NCBI RefSeq assembly: GCF_026212465.1
Contig: NC_080063.1
Location: 7,931,702-7,995,701 of the forward strand
DNA: 64,000 nt
Reading direction: 5' to 3'
Origin: Amaranthus tricolor
Taxonomy: Eukaryota > Streptophyta > Magnoliopsida > Caryophyllales > Amaranthaceae
Program-made: the position numbers and the translations under genes
Notes under the pieces: generated by a model
Databases searched by the model: none
What the model saw: only the letters and a program-made list of their open reading frames with translations
Told to the model about the DNA's origin: nothing
Shown: piece by piece, positions 22,170-33,496 of the stretch
How the letters are laid out: every line of letters starts with the position of its first letter
Position numbering within the stretch: position 1 is the first letter of the stretch

Positions 22170-22385
22170 GTTAAATCATGGATGTAGGGCTGAATCTGGT
22201 GCAATTCAGATATTCTACAATTCTACAATGATATTCAGCTATTAGTTGCTGTTTTAGTGCTGGTCTACTAGTTGTGATTAGTTTTTTGTATTGCGCCCTA
22301 CTTGCATAGTTTTTGCTAATTTCTTGTTACTGTTGGTCCTTCCTGTCTATGCACATGAAAAATGGCCAAGGAACCCATTTATAGA

Positions 22386-22597
22386 TGAAAGGATTTATAA
22401 AACAGAAAATAGGGTTTAAAGACAAGATTTAGGGTTAAGAATTCAATATTTTTGTGTGTCTTATTGATGATACATGAACTTCTATATAAACTAATTACAT
22501 AAATCTAATATAGGAAAAAAAAATATTATACAATCAAGAATAGAAACATAAAGAAAAAAATCTTCTAAATATTCTCCTAAATATTCACACTTTTACA
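22386..22597 (-). repeat. Copia 3' LTR
   Basis: Starts TGAAAGGATTTATAAAACAG and ends TTTTACA on the plus strand. Adjoins the polypurine tract at 22598-22612. Confidence 0.93.
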
Positions 22598-22609
22598 CTC
22601 CCCCTCAAG

Positions 22610-23906
22610 TTAGGTTTTCGGGTCAACAATACCTAACTTGCACAAGGTTTCTTCAAAAGCTCCTAATGTTACTGCTTTGGTAAGAATGTCAGCTAGTTGA
22701 TCTTCTGATCTCATGAAAGGAAGACTTATGACCTTCTTCTCTAACTTCTTTTTTATGAAGTGTCGTTCAATTTCAACATGTTTAGTGCGATCATGCTGAA
22801 CTGGATTCTTAGAAATACTGATTGCTGCTTTGTTATCACAGAATAAGGTACATGCCTTCTTTTGTGGGAAGTGTAGTTCTCTTAGGAGTTTCTTAATCCA
22901 TATGATTTCTGTAATACCTTTGGCGATTCCTCTAAACTCAGCTTCAGTACTTGATAGAGCGACTACCTTTTGTTTCTTACTTTTCCATGTGATAAGGTTG
23001 CCTCCCACCAATGTGAAATACCCAGATGTTGACTTTCTATCATCGCGATCTCCTGCCCAATCTGCATATGTGAATGCTATGAGGTCTAAATGCCCATTCT
23101 TCCTATAAAATATCCCTCTGCTACTTGTACCCTTAAGGTACCTTAAGATTCTCATAACAACTCTCATATGATGTGTCTGTGGTTGATGCATGAATCTGCT
23201 CACTATACCAACTGCATATGTAATGTCGGGGCGAGTATGAGCCAAATAGATAAGTTTTCTCACCATCCTCTGATATTGCTCTTTATTCGCTAGTTTTCCT
23301 CCTTTAATTACCCGGAGTCCATGGTGTGCTACAATAGGAGTATCTACGGGTTTGCAATCAATCATGCCAGTTTCAGCCAATAAGTCAAGGATATACTTCC
23401 TTTGATTTATAAAGATACACCCTTTTGATCTTAAGACTTCAATACCAAAGAAGTACTTTAGATAACCCAAGTCCTTCATCTCAAATTCACAAGACAACTG
23501 CCTTTTGAGAATCCCAATTTCTTTTTCATCATCTCCGGTAATGATCATGTCATCAACATAAATAATTAAACATGTGATGCGACCTTTTTGTCTCTTAAGG
23601 AACAAAGTATGATTTGAGTAACTTTGCTTGTACCCAAACTTCGTCATAGCTGAATCTTCCAAACCAAGCTCTTGGAGATTGTTTTAGATCGTAGAGAGCC
23701 TTTTTCAGTTTACATCCTTGTCCTAGTTTATAGTCCCTTGAGAATCCTGGAGGAGCTTTCATGTACACTTCCTCTTTAATTTTTCCATGAAGGAACGCAT
23801 TTTTAATGTCAAGTTGATGTAGGGGTCAATCTCAATTTGCAGCAATAGAGAACAAGACACTAATAGTATGAATAAGCCAGCTTAGGTCCTCAAGACTACT
23901 ACTTAT
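22610..23906 (-). pseudogene. Copia reverse transcriptase and RNase H
   Basis: The long open part (23662-22610, 350 codons) has the RT active-site motif YVDDMIITG, then KYFFGIEV, the RNase H TYADWAGDRDDRKSTSGY, SSTEAEFRG and LFCDNKAAISISKNP, and ends near DILTKAV. Upstream (23906-23663) RT continues as [18 protein letters not shown] and [14 protein letters not shown], with in-frame stops and a frameshift at the join near 23660. The N-terminal part of RT is missing between here and the integrase across the Gypsy insertion, so a deletion accompanied or preceded it. Confidence 0.92.
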
Positions 23907-24118
23907 TGTAACAGACCCTTTTTCTTAATATTAAATATTTTGAAAAATTCAATAATCGTTTCGTTTTATTATTTTTTTTAATGCCGTTTCGAAATTTTAT
24001 TCCAATCGTTTTTAAGTTCTCGATTTTCTTTTATATATAATTTATTTCTCTTAAAATAAATTACCTAAATAATAAGTCTAGCTAAATTACCTACATTAGA
24101 AAAGAACGATCCGTTACA
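23907..24118 (+). repeat. Gypsy 5' LTR
   Basis: 212 bp, TG..CA, near-identical to 25491-25704. Confidence 0.93.
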
Positions 24119-24314
24119 CTTGGTATCAGAGCCAACGTTATTCGAACGGTCGGATCTTCTTATTCGATACTAGGAAACACCGTGATAAATTACGTTTTGA
24201 AAAAACAAATTTAGTATTTTAAATGAAATTTGTTTTATGTGTTTTATGTGATAAAAAAAATGTGACTGCGATTTAAAATATAGCTTACGCAACACTTCCC
24301 TACTTAATTAAAGG

Positions 24315-24531
24315 ATGCCAAGAGGTGGTAGTAAAGGGTGTATCGTAAGAGGTGAACCTCTAGAGACGAGGAACAATTTTTCTGAAGATACGACGAAAGA
24401 TGCAAGAGTTCAGGCTCTGGAAAATCAGTTAAGAATAATGGAAAGGAATAATGAGAAGTTGTTGAACTTAATGGAGAGGCAGATAAGTCGTTCCCATGAA
24501 GATGATGAAGGGAACATAGTCAGTAAAACAA
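24315..24531 (+). pseudogene. Gypsy gag N-terminal stub
   Basis: Opens MPRGGSKGC and continues through a coiled-coil-like stretch (ARVQALENQLRIMERNNEKL) typical of the gag start. It ends abruptly at the internal deletion near 24531; the integrase that follows is in another frame. Confidence 0.75.
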
Positions 24532-25449
24532 TTGGCTGATGCTTATGTTCGAGAAATTGTAAGATTACATGGAGTACCGAGAACAATTGTGTCTGACAGA
24601 GACCCAAAATTTTTGTCTCGATTTTGGGAAAAGTTGCAAGAAGCATTCGAATTGAAGCTATGTTTAAGTACTGCATTTCATCCGGCTACTGATGGCCAAA
24701 CCGAAAGAACCATCCAGACATTAGAGGATCTTTTGAGATGTTGTATTCTGGAATTTGGTGGTGCATGGGAGCAGAAATTTCCTTTGATAGAGTTTTCGTA
24801 CAACAACAGCTATCAAACTAGCATCAAGATGGCACCAAACGAAGCCTTATATGGAAGAAAATGTCGAGTGCCGTTATGTTGGGATCAGATGGACCGAAAT
24901 GTGCCTGAAGGACCAGATCTTATCCAAGACTCTATCGATAGCTTGAGGGTAGTACAAGAGAACATGAAGGCAGCACAAAGTAGATAGAAGAGTTATGCAG
25001 ACAACCATCGCAGAGCTTTGCAATTTGCTGAAGGTGACAAAGTATTTCTAAAGATTTCACCAACAAAAGGGGTCCAACGCTTTGGGATAAAAGGGAAATT
25101 AAGCCCTAAATTTATCGGACCTTTTGAAATTTTGAAAAGAGTAGGGGAAGTGGCATACGAACTAGCTTTACCCCCGGGTTTAGCTAGAGTTCATAATGTA
25201 TACCATGTTTCTCAGTTGAGAAAGTATATCCACGACCCATCACATGTGTTAGTTCACGAACCCCTCCAAATTGATGAAAATCTAGCTTATGAAGAAAGAC
25301 CAATTAGAATTTTGGATCGTCAAGTGAAAGAATTAAGGAATAAAAGAATACCTCAAGTTAAAGTGCTATGGTCGAACTATCATGTCGAAGAAGCAACATG
25401 GGAAAGCGAAACTGATATGAGGGAACGCTATCCCCAGTTGTTCTTTTAG
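24532..25449 (+). pseudogene. Gypsy integrase core end and chromodomain-like C-terminus
   Basis: Contains the integrase-core block [18 protein letters not shown] (second catalytic Asp), [12 protein letters not shown] (third catalytic residue region), [20 protein letters not shown], then GPFEILKRVGEVAYELALPP and HNVYHVSQLRKY, ending with a chromodomain-like WSNYHVEEATWE. An in-frame TAG at 24985-24987 interrupts it. The N-terminal zinc-binding region and first catalytic Asp are lost in the deletion. Non-functional. Confidence 0.92.
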
Positions 25450-25490
25450 GTTCAAGTTTCGGGACGAAACTATGTTAAGGGGGGAAGAGT

Positions 25491-25704
25491 TGTAACAGAC
25501 CCTTTTTCTTAATATTAAATATTTTGACAAATTCAATAATCGTTTCGTTTTATTATTTTCTTTTTAATGCCGTTTCAAAATTTTATTCCAATCGTTTTTA
25601 AGTTCTCGATTTTCTTTTATATATAATTTATTTCTCTTAAAATAAATTACCTAAATAATAAGTCTAGCTAAATTACCTACATTAGAAAAGAACGATCCGT
25701 TACA
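25491..25704 (+). repeat. Gypsy 3' LTR
   Basis: 214 bp, preceded by the purine tract at 25477-25490. Confidence 0.93.
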
Positions 25705-25709
25705 CTTAT

Positions 25710-26957
25710 CTCCCCCTGAGGACCAGGCTGTGTATAGTAGTAAGTCTGTTCGAAGAAATCACAATCCATGGTGGTATACATCCGATTATGAACTAGGTCA
25801 AAACATCGATAGCCTTTTTGATTTACCTCATAGCCTACAAAAATACATCGTATAGCCCAAGCCTCAAGTTTAGTTCTGGATTGTTTGGGAAGATGAACAA
25901 AGACAACACACCCAAATATACGGGGAGAAAGAGAATGAAAGGATGGTAGGGGGACAAACGAGCCTAGGGTTTCAAGAGGAGTCTTATAGTTTAGGGGTTT
26001 AGAGGGAAGACGATTAGTGAGATAAGCAGCTGTAGCAATAGCCTCAGGCCATAAGTAGGAAGGGGAGCGAGATTCAATCAGGAGGGATCGAGTTATTTCA
26101 TGAAGAGTACGATTCTTACGCTCAGCAACCACATTCTTTTGTGGTGTATCAAGACAAGAGGTTTGATGAATCATCCCATGGTCAGATAAAAAAGTTCTCA
26201 TAGCAAAATTAATAAATTCCCCTCCATTATCTAATTGAAGAATTTGTGGTGTAGCATGATAACGAGTTTTAAGCATATTGTAGAAAGTGACAAACACAGA
26301 AAAAGCTTTAGATTTGTGTTTTAGAAAATAAATTCAAATCATACGAGTACAATTGTCCACAAATAAAACATAATATGAATAGTTATGAGTACCAAAATTA
26401 GGAGTAGGCCCCCATACATCAGAATGTATCAAAACAAAAGGTCTAGTAGCATGAGATAAACTAGGTAAATAAGAGTGTTTATGGCTTTTTGCCAAGACAC
26501 ATGACTTACAATCCAAAGACATAATATGCTTAAAAGAAGGAAAAAGATGTTTTAAATAGGCTAAAGAGGGGTGACCCAGACGACAATGCTATAGCCAAAT
26601 GTGATGATCGGGTGACCCGCGAGAAAGAAAAGCTTGACCTTTTTGAGTTGTCTCATCCACATAATATAGGCCTCTTCGTTCAATACCACGTCCGATGATT
26701 GTCCCGCTCAAAGCATCCTGCACAATACAACCAGAAGACGTCATAAGAATAGTACAATTAAGCTCCTTAGTCAGCTGACTAACTGACAATAATTTATGAG
26801 ACAAAGTAGGAATTAATAAACAATTTTTTAGGTGAATAGACGGAGAAATATCAACCAAGCCAGCACTAAGAACCCGAACACGCTCTCCATTAGCTGTTTG
26901 TATATGAGACGGGGATGTGGGTTTATGATTTAAAAAATAATTGGGGTCAAAAGACAT
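25710..26957 (-). pseudogene. Copia protease end, GAG-pre-integrase and integrase
   Basis: Minus-strand reading gives the protease C-terminal region (LLSVSQLTKELNCTILM), the GAG-pre-integrase zinc region (CRLGHPSLAYLKHLFP, CKSCVLAKSHKHSY), then integrase core pieces (HSDVWGPTP, LQLDNGGEFINFAMRTFL, DTPQKNVVAERKNRTL) and the LFVHLPKQSRTKLE-type C-terminal block. Stops at about 26587 and 26334 and a frame change near 26300 break it. It stops at the Gypsy insertion. Confidence 0.9.
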
Positions 26958-27099
26958 AGTATCAGTAGCACCGCAATCAAAAATCCACAGTGTGTAACTT
27001 GATTGAATTTTTGAGTGGGAAGAGATAAGTGACTTGGAAATATTTGACCCAAAATGATGGGGCCATGTCTTTTGGGCCGGCAGATGGTGAAGGAGTAGG

Positions 27100-28060
27100 T
27101 TTAATGTTAGGGTTTTTTGTGAAAGTCCCTTTATAAAGGTTCAAAAAAGGAAAGTTTGATTTTATCCCTTCCCCTTCCCCTTCTCTCATACCTTGCCTTT
27201 CTCTCTCTTCTGTGTTTTCTTCTCTCATTCCCGGCCTTTCTCTCTCTTCTTTTTTTTTCCGACTGTGTTATGCTCTCCTTTGTACCATTTGTCTCACCTC
27301 CACTGTGGTCTTCGTTGCCGGTGGGTTCGGTAGCCATGAGGAGGGCTTTGCCACCGGTCTGGCTTGCTAATACCTTGGAGGCTGCCTTCCTCTTTTGGAG
27401 ATCGTCCCACCAGTCCGGATAGCCTATGAGTTTGAAACACCCATCTTTGGTATGTCTAGATCCACCACAGTGACTACATCTCAGGTTTGTTTTATCCTCT
27501 TGCCGGATGATGATTTGTCTGATCGGTGTGCAACAAGACCACTACCAGTTTTTGAGGGGTTTTGCCCCAATGATGAAACGTGGCTCATAATAACACGTCT
27601 AGCTATTTCCTGACAAATTTTGGCATACGCCATGTATAATGTCGGCAGAGGTGTTTGATTTAACAAATCTCGTCTTTATTTGTCAAACGTGTCATTAATA
27701 CCGGCCAAAATTTAATACAAACGTTGTGTTTGAATAAAAGTGTTGAAGATAGTAATATCTTCATCATACTTCGTGGGATTTGGCCTCCTTCGATCAATTT
27801 CTTTCCAAAGGGTATTGAGTTTTCTGAAATAGACCTCAATAGAGTCATTATTTTGCTGCAATGATGAAGCCTTCAAACTCAGATCAAAGATCTGAAGTTC
27901 ATCTTGTTTGCTACCAAGAAGTGTTTCAATGCCCCTCCACAATTCCCAGGTTGTACTATAGTCCAAGAATTGATTGACTAAATTTGGTTCGATGTTAGTG
28001 ATAATCCATGAAAGAACCACCACATCTCTTCGTTTCCATTATTCATATTTTGGATCAGTG
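27100..28060 (-). pseudogene. Copia gag
   Basis: Frames at 28023-27712, 27666-27481 and 27337-27131 carry a UBN2-type gag (WELWRGIETLLGSKQDEL, YFRKLNTLWKEID) and a CCHC zinc knuckle at about 27483-27430 (C-x2-C-x4-H-x4-C). They lie in different frames, so at least two frameshifts are present. Confidence 0.85.
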
Positions 28061-28310
28061 GATATGTGCATAAATTTACATCATTTTGTGTAATTATGGT
28101 AGTTTAATTTTTCGGCTATCTTTAATTCTGGTGCCAAAGTTTCGATTGTTTGGTTTTGTTTGTTCATTTTTTGGAACAATTGGAATTTGTGCCATAGTTA
28201 TGATTTGGTTGTCTGTGTTTTGGTTTGGGTTGTATTCTGCCATGACAGGTATGATAAATGGTAGATGATGAAGGCTGAGAAAGATCCCTAACCTTACCGC
28301 TCTGATACCA

Positions 28311-28521
28311 TGAAAGGATTTATAAAACAGAAAATAGGGTTTAAAGATAAGATTTAGGGTTAAGAATTCAATTTTTTTTGTGTGTCTTATTGGTGATACA
28401 TGAACTCTTATATAAATTAATTACAGAAATCTAATATAGGAAACAAAAAATATTATACAATCAAGAATAGAAACAGGAAAAAATCTTCTAAATATTCTCC
28501 TAAATATTCACATTTCTACAA
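28311..28521 (-). repeat. Copia 5' LTR
   Basis: 211 bp, TG..CA, with the initiator-Met-type primer-binding site immediately internal (28310-28299). Confidence 0.93.
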
Positions 28522-28632
28522 TAGAAGGTGAACTTTAATTCCATACTGACGCAAATATAGTTAGTTAAGGCTACAATTTTGATATGTACCGTTTCGTTTT
28601 CTAGTAAATAATAAAATTTTTATTTACCGAAA

Positions 28633-28634
<2 letters not shown>

Positions 28635-28717
<83 letters not shown>

Positions 28718-28718
28718 T
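28635..28718. repeat. (TAA)n microsatellite
   Basis: About 28 TAA units, the longest such tract in the window. Confidence 0.95.
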
Positions 28719-29134
28719 ACCTAGTAAGTAATATATGAGAGGAAACTAATTATTTATGTGATTTTCAATTAATGAAAATTTTCTTTTTTTTATAAAAAAA
28801 AAATCACCTAATTTTTTATGATTTGCAATCCATGTCCTTATATTAAAGGATCTAAAATATTCCATAACATGAATAAAGAAATGTAAAAAGTGTTTAAATA
28901 AGAGAGAAAGACAAAGAGGATCTCACCAAAATTAAATTAATTTTAAACAAAAAAAGATAGAGATAAGGAATATATACCTATACCTATATATAAAAATACA
29001 TGTTTGAGGAATTTTTCAGTATATATTGAATAATTAAGAGTCATAAAAATACAAGTGGTAGAAGAATACATTCTAAATTATAGTATTTTATTTTTCTCCA
29101 TTAAAAAGAATTTATTCTATTTACTTCTTTCACC

Positions 29135-29145
29135 CTATATAAATA
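29135..29145 (+). promoter_or_regulatory. TATA box of the histidine-rich repeat gene
   Basis: CTATATAAATA lies about 105 bases before the start codon at 29248, leaving room for a leader of 70-80 nt that begins in the AC-rich stretch near 29165. Confidence 0.6.
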
Positions 29146-29247
29146 TACTAAGAATTCTCTACAATACAACCCATCAATTTCAACCAAAATTTCTTACAAA
29201 AAAATATAAATAAAAATATAAACCATTTCAATTAGTCAATACCATCA

Positions 29248-31344
29248 ATGAAATTATTCAAGCAAAACCATTCCTTTCAGAAGTATGAGCACCAAGAGAG
29301 TATGAGCAAATCAAACTATGCTAACTATGCATGGACCAATAAGCCCAATTATCCAAGCTATGATGGTCAAGGTCCAGATTATTTATTGGGCTATCCTAAA
29401 AGTTGTAGCAATTCTGGGGCCCACAAGTCCATCAACTACTATGCCCATGCCCAACAGGCTGTCCCAAGCCCATCAATACATGTGAAACAAGGCCATCACT
29501 TGGTTGAGAAAATGAAGAGGCAAGAGAGTCATGAGGGCCAAGAATGGGCTAGCAACTCTCTTGATTGCTCCAATTCAAGTCTAGTAGACCATTCTAAGGT
29601 CATGGGCCAAGAATTGGAGCATGGTTGGGCTAATAAGTCCATTTCTAAATCTAGCCCAAGCCCTACACAAGCTCACCACTTTAGCCAATCCAAGTTCAAA
29701 CAAGAAGAAGAGGCTTACAATTTTGGTGAAGGGGGTGTTGAAAGTGGCTATGCTACTAAGCTCGACACGTCTTCTAGCCAAAATTACCACAACAAAGTCG
29801 ATACTAAACAATCAAGCCTTATACAACACAAAGAAGGGCATATGATGGGGAAAATGGATCATAATTGGGAAAAATCTAGCCCGACCCATGCTCAACACTC
29901 AAGCCTTGGGATGCACGATGGGAGTATGACAGGTAAAACAAACATTATGTTAGCTAACTCTGCTAAAACAAAATTTGGCTCAGCTAAAACTCATCAATTA
30001 GGCCTCTCAGTGCACACGAATGGGCATATCATTGAGAATGGTGAGCATGAATTGTCATATTCACCTAAAAAATTCTCCAATTCAAGCCAAGCCTATCATG
30101 GAGACATGGGGATGCATGTATATGAAGAGGAGGATATGACGGGGAATATGGATCATGGTATGGCTTATTCACAAACCAAATTCCCTAGCTCAGCCCAAAC
30201 CCATTACTCAAATTCCAGCTCGACCCAAGCTCAACAGGCCAATATGACAATGCAAAAAGAGGGTCATTTGTTAGGGAAAGAGGATCATAGTTGGGGCTAC
30301 TCACCAACTAAGCTATCTAGCCCAACCCATTACTCAAGCTCTAGCTCAACCCAAGCTCAACATGCCAACATGGCAATGCAGAATGAGGGTTATAGGTTAG
30401 GGAAAGAGGATCATAGTTGGGGCTACTCACCAACTAAGCTTTCTAGCCCAACCCAAATTCATCACTCGAGCCACACTATGAAAAAAGAGGGGTACAACCA
30501 CAAGTTAGGGAATGTGAATCAGGGTATTCATCACTCGGGACACACTATGCAAAAAGAGGGGCACATGATAGGAAATCTGAATCAGGGTATTCATCACTCG
30601 GGCCCCACTATGCAAAAAGAGGGACACATAATAGGGAATGTTAATCAGGGTATTCATCACTCGGGCTACACAATGAAAAAAGAGGGACTCATGAAAGGGA
30701 ATATGAATCAGGGTATTCATCACTTGGGTTACAATATGCAAAATGAGGGGCACGTGATAAACAATATGAATCAGGGTACTTATCACTCGGGCCACATGTT
30801 AGGGAATATGAATCATGGTTGGGCGAATTCCAATTCTCCCACCAAATACTCTAGCCCAAATAATTTCACTAGCTCGAACAATTCCACGCATGGAGCACTT
30901 GAACAACATGAATGGCAAAGAAAGTCCAATAATGGAATGGGGTTAAACCACGTGAGCAATCATTCATCCCATGCATCATATAATGACTATGATGAGCATT
31001 GTGATGAGGATGTTGATGATATTATGGATGAAATTCTGACCAAGTACCCAGCCCATAATGTTAGTGGTGCACAAGGAAGTAATTGGGCCATGAAACCCAA
31101 GTCAATGGGAAGCCAAAACATGGGTGGGGCCTATAGTACTAAACAACAAAAACAAATGTTTGGTAGCCAAGCCATGGCTAGCTCAAGTTCAAGCTCAAGC
31201 TCAAGTTCAAACTTCCAAACAAGCAAACACATGAGTGCAGGATTCACATCTAATGTTATGAAGAAACAGTATTCAGCAAGTTCTAGCTCAAACAAGTTTG
31301 AGGCAAAGAGCATGATAAACAATGGAGGATTATATGACTATTGA
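29248..31344 (+). CDS. Histidine/serine-rich repeat protein of unknown function, 698 aa
   Basis: I do not recognise the family. The frame is long and intronless with a good TATA box, so it looks like a real gene. There is no signal peptide or membrane helix; the protein is hydrophilic and probably disordered. The N-terminus (about 20-50) is aromatic (YANYAWTNKPNYPSYDGQ). From about 195 it is built of degenerate units around the core MQKEGHxxGxxDHxWxYSPTK with serine-rich spacers. Two adjacent units of about 42 residues (from STQAQ) are nearly identical, and about five short 21-residue units follow (core KEGHMIGNLNQGIHHSG). An acidic block CDEDVDDIMDEIL (about 590), a polyserine run and the ending GGLYDY close it. 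The His, Met and acidic content suggests metal binding, which is inference only. Confidence 0.8.
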   Translation: MKLFKQNHSFQKYEHQESMSKSNYANYAWTNKPNYPSYDGQGPDYLLGYPKSCSNSGAHKSINYYAHAQQAVPSPSIHVKQGHHLVEKMKRQESHEGQEWASNSLDCSNSSLVDHSKVMGQELEHGWANKSISKSSPSPTQAHHFSQSKFKQEEEAYNFGEGGVESGYATKLDTSSSQNYHNKVDTKQSSLIQHKEGHMMGKMDHNWEKSSPTHAQHSSLGMHDGSMTGKTNIMLANSAKTKFGSAKTHQLGLSVHTNGHIIENGEHELSYSPKKFSNSSQAYHGDMGMHVYEEEDMTGNMDHGMAYSQTKFPSSAQTHYSNSSSTQAQQANMTMQKEGHLLGKEDHSWGYSPTKLSSPTHYSSSSSTQAQHANMAMQNEGYRLGKEDHSWGYSPTKLSSPTQIHHSSHTMKKEGYNHKLGNVNQGIHHSGHTMQKEGHMIGNLNQGIHHSGPTMQKEGHIIGNVNQGIHHSGYTMKKEGLMKGNMNQGIHHLGYNMQNEGHVINNMNQGTYHSGHMLGNMNHGWANSNSPTKYSSPNNFTSSNNSTHGALEQHEWQRKSNNGMGLNHVSNHSSHASYNDYDEHCDEDVDDIMDEILTKYPAHNVSGAQGSNWAMKPKSMGSQNMGGAYSTKQQKQMFGSQAMASSSSSSSSSSNFQTSKHMSAGFTSNVMKKQYSASSSSNKFEAKSMINNGGLYDY
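30457..30797 (+). repeat. 63-bp coding tandem repeat
   Basis: ATTCATCACTCGGG-type starts recur at 30526, 30589, 30652, 30715 and 30778, exactly 63 bp apart; a first 69-bp unit starts at 30457. Units stay in frame and encode 21-residue repeats. Confidence 0.92.
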
Positions 31345-31922
31345 TCCAACATATATATTCAATAGGTAACAATTATTAAATTATATTTGATCTTTTAATT
31401 CTATAAGTTATTATTAGTTAATAAATTTTACTTGACAAATTCACTTTAGTTAATATAATTGCATAAATTTATTCTAGTAAAAATAATCTAACTGTTAGGC
31501 TGAATCCATTCTATTAAGAGCCTATGGCTTGATATGCATGTTCAAAAGAGTTAAGTCTAGGAGTCAAACTGTTAATAGATTGACCAATAAAGCAAAACAA
31601 CATGCTAGGCTAGATAGAAATAATTACAATATCCATCTTATTTATTTATACCGGCCAGGTTAGAAAATCTCAACAGACAATGATATAATTACTGAAAACT
31701 ATTTATCTACATGTTTTTGGCTGTTTATGATATTCAAAATAAGTCTTAGAATGTGTTTTTGTCTGCAGGTGACAATTATGGAGTTACAAATTAAGACATC
31801 AACTTCATTTAACAACATTATGAAAGTTTATTTAAATGTTATAGTAAGAATTAATAAAGTGTTGGGCAATTCTTCATCTTGCTTTTTTAATTTTATATAT
31901 GTTTATCTGATTTTGTAATAAA
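31345..31922 (+). other. Likely 3' UTR with an intron
   Basis: About 20 nt after the stop is CAATAG|GTAACAATT. A strong acceptor TTTTTGTCTGCAG|GTGAC ends near 31769, and an AATAAA signal lies at about 31918. This gives a plausible 3' UTR intron of about 400 bp. The junction would be within 50 nt of the stop, so it should not trigger nonsense-mediated decay. Confidence 0.45.
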
Positions 31923-33496
31923 TTTAAAAATTAGCTATGACCAATATTTACTTTATCTTGTATTAAAAAATCGTAAAATAATTGAACTTAATTTGTCGTG
32001 TAGGAGTATTCTTATCTTTTTGTATGCTTTATTTTCATTAACTTAAGTTTTTTTCTTTTCTCGTTCCAAGTTGGATTAAGTATTTCACTATTACCTAATG
32101 TAAATGTGCCGACCAGGTAATAACTACCAAAATCTTTTAGTCGGTACGACCGACTAAGTAACCACCATGTTTTTTGCCAATTGAGATTGAAGCCATTAAT
32201 AATTTTGATCGGTAGAGGATCGATTTCTTGAGTAACTCGACCAAAAACCGACTAAAATTTGAATAGGGACCTAACTTCTTTGGTAGTGTGTGTAAGTTAA
32301 CTAGACTCGAAGAGAATTAAGAGAACTGACATACACTTTGATTTCGCAATTGGTTGTTTACAAATGGATGTACAATGTGTAACCTTCATTGTATCACACT
32401 TCATAGTGTCCTATTTGTAACTCTTTACGTTAAAAGATAGATAAAACACCGACAAAATAGCTTGATGCAATGTTTGAGAATGATGATTTTACTTGAGAAT
32501 ATATATTTGACTTAAATTTAGTATTTGACAAATAAAAAGATTTTAAATTTTGATATGAGTCAAATCACCATTGTTATAAAAGTGGTTAAAAATGAAAATT
32601 TGAGACTGACTTATCAAACCTTGTTATTCTTAAATTCTTCATTTATTATTTTATAATTAAAATCTATAATTTGAAATGAAATGCTTGTTTCAAAATGCAA
32701 CTTAAAAGATTATACCTTTCATCTATTTTGTATTAGCATATGTGGGATTAATTCAATATACTTTTATTAATTAGAGGATCTATATATGATTATAAATTTT
32801 AATTGTTATACAAAACTATAGTAGAAATATTTTTTTCCTTCCAGACTTCTCAAATCACATATACTAAAAGTTTATATACGTCAAATAGTTCATATTGTAA
32901 TTATGGTTATGGTCTTAACTTATATTAAGTTATAACTAAATTACTATTTAAAGTGACATTAGTCAAGCAAAAATTGACAAACTTTTGAAAATTCTATACA
33001 GTTTCATTATTATCTAACAGTTTTATATTTTTAAACACTTAATATATATATATATATATATATATATAATAACGCCCAATTTTTTAAAATTCTATGCAGT
33101 TAAAAATGTTAAACATACGAACCTGATGACCATGAATTAAGCAAGAGCATGAAATGAACGACAAAGAACAGCGTTACAGAGGAAGCAGAATACCCGTGAG
33201 AAGATTACAACTCACAAGTAAAAAACAATAACTGCAGTGCACAATAAAACAACTCCATTATTTTATTTTGTTCAGTTCTTCAGCTGCTCCCAATTTTCTA
33301 CCTGACTTAACACCATACAATACAACAAAAATATAGTCCTTTCAAGTCACGGATATCCTCACTATAAAAAAAGAAACACACACAAATTAAAATAAAATAA
33401 GTTCATTCCCATTCCCATAACATAATTTAACACACTAATTAATATTATATTAATTAATTAATTTAACATTACTAAAACAAAATAGTAATAATATAT
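31923..33496. other. Intergenic stretch with a CACTA-like relic and a TA tract
   Basis: From about 32105 to 32290 there are GTCGGT/CCGACTAA words in both orientations ending TTTGGTAGTG, resembling a decayed CACTA terminus. A (TA)n tract lies at about 33042-33068. No gene seen. Confidence 0.4.

Larger units (their letters stand above)
23907..25704 (+). mobile_element. Short internally deleted Ty3/Gypsy element, TSD CTTAT
   Basis: LTRs at 23907-24118 and 25491-25704 (TGTAACAGACC..CCGTTACA) are flanked by a perfect CTTAT duplication (23902-23906, 25705-25709) inside the Copia element, in opposite orientation. A TGGTATCAGAGCC primer-binding site follows the 5' LTR at 24121, and an AAGGGGGGAAGAG purine tract precedes the 3' LTR. 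The LTRs differ by about two substitutions and a 2-bp indel, so insertion is recent. The interior of about 1.37 kb joins the start of gag directly to mid-integrase; protease, RT and RNase H are absent. Confidence 0.95.
22386..28521 (-). mobile_element. Copia-type LTR retrotransposon with nested Gypsy, TSD ATAGA
   Basis: Two LTRs of about 212 bp (22386-22597 and 28311-28521) start TG and end CA, flanked by a perfect ATAGA duplication (22381-22385 and 28522-28526). On the minus strand, a TGGTATCAGAGC primer-binding site abuts the 5' LTR (28310-28299) and a purine tract TTGAGGGGGAGTG abuts the 3' LTR. Domain order gag, protease, integrase, reverse transcriptase, RNase H is that of Ty1/Copia. The coding region has many stops and frameshifts. 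The LTRs differ at roughly ten positions plus small indels, so the insertion is older than the Gypsy inside it. Confidence 0.95.

Noticed and set aside
30505..30795. Minus-strand open frame of 96 codons opposite the repeat protein
   Set aside because: It is the antisense of an in-frame 63-bp tandem repeat, which automatically keeps the opposite frame open; no promoter or family support.
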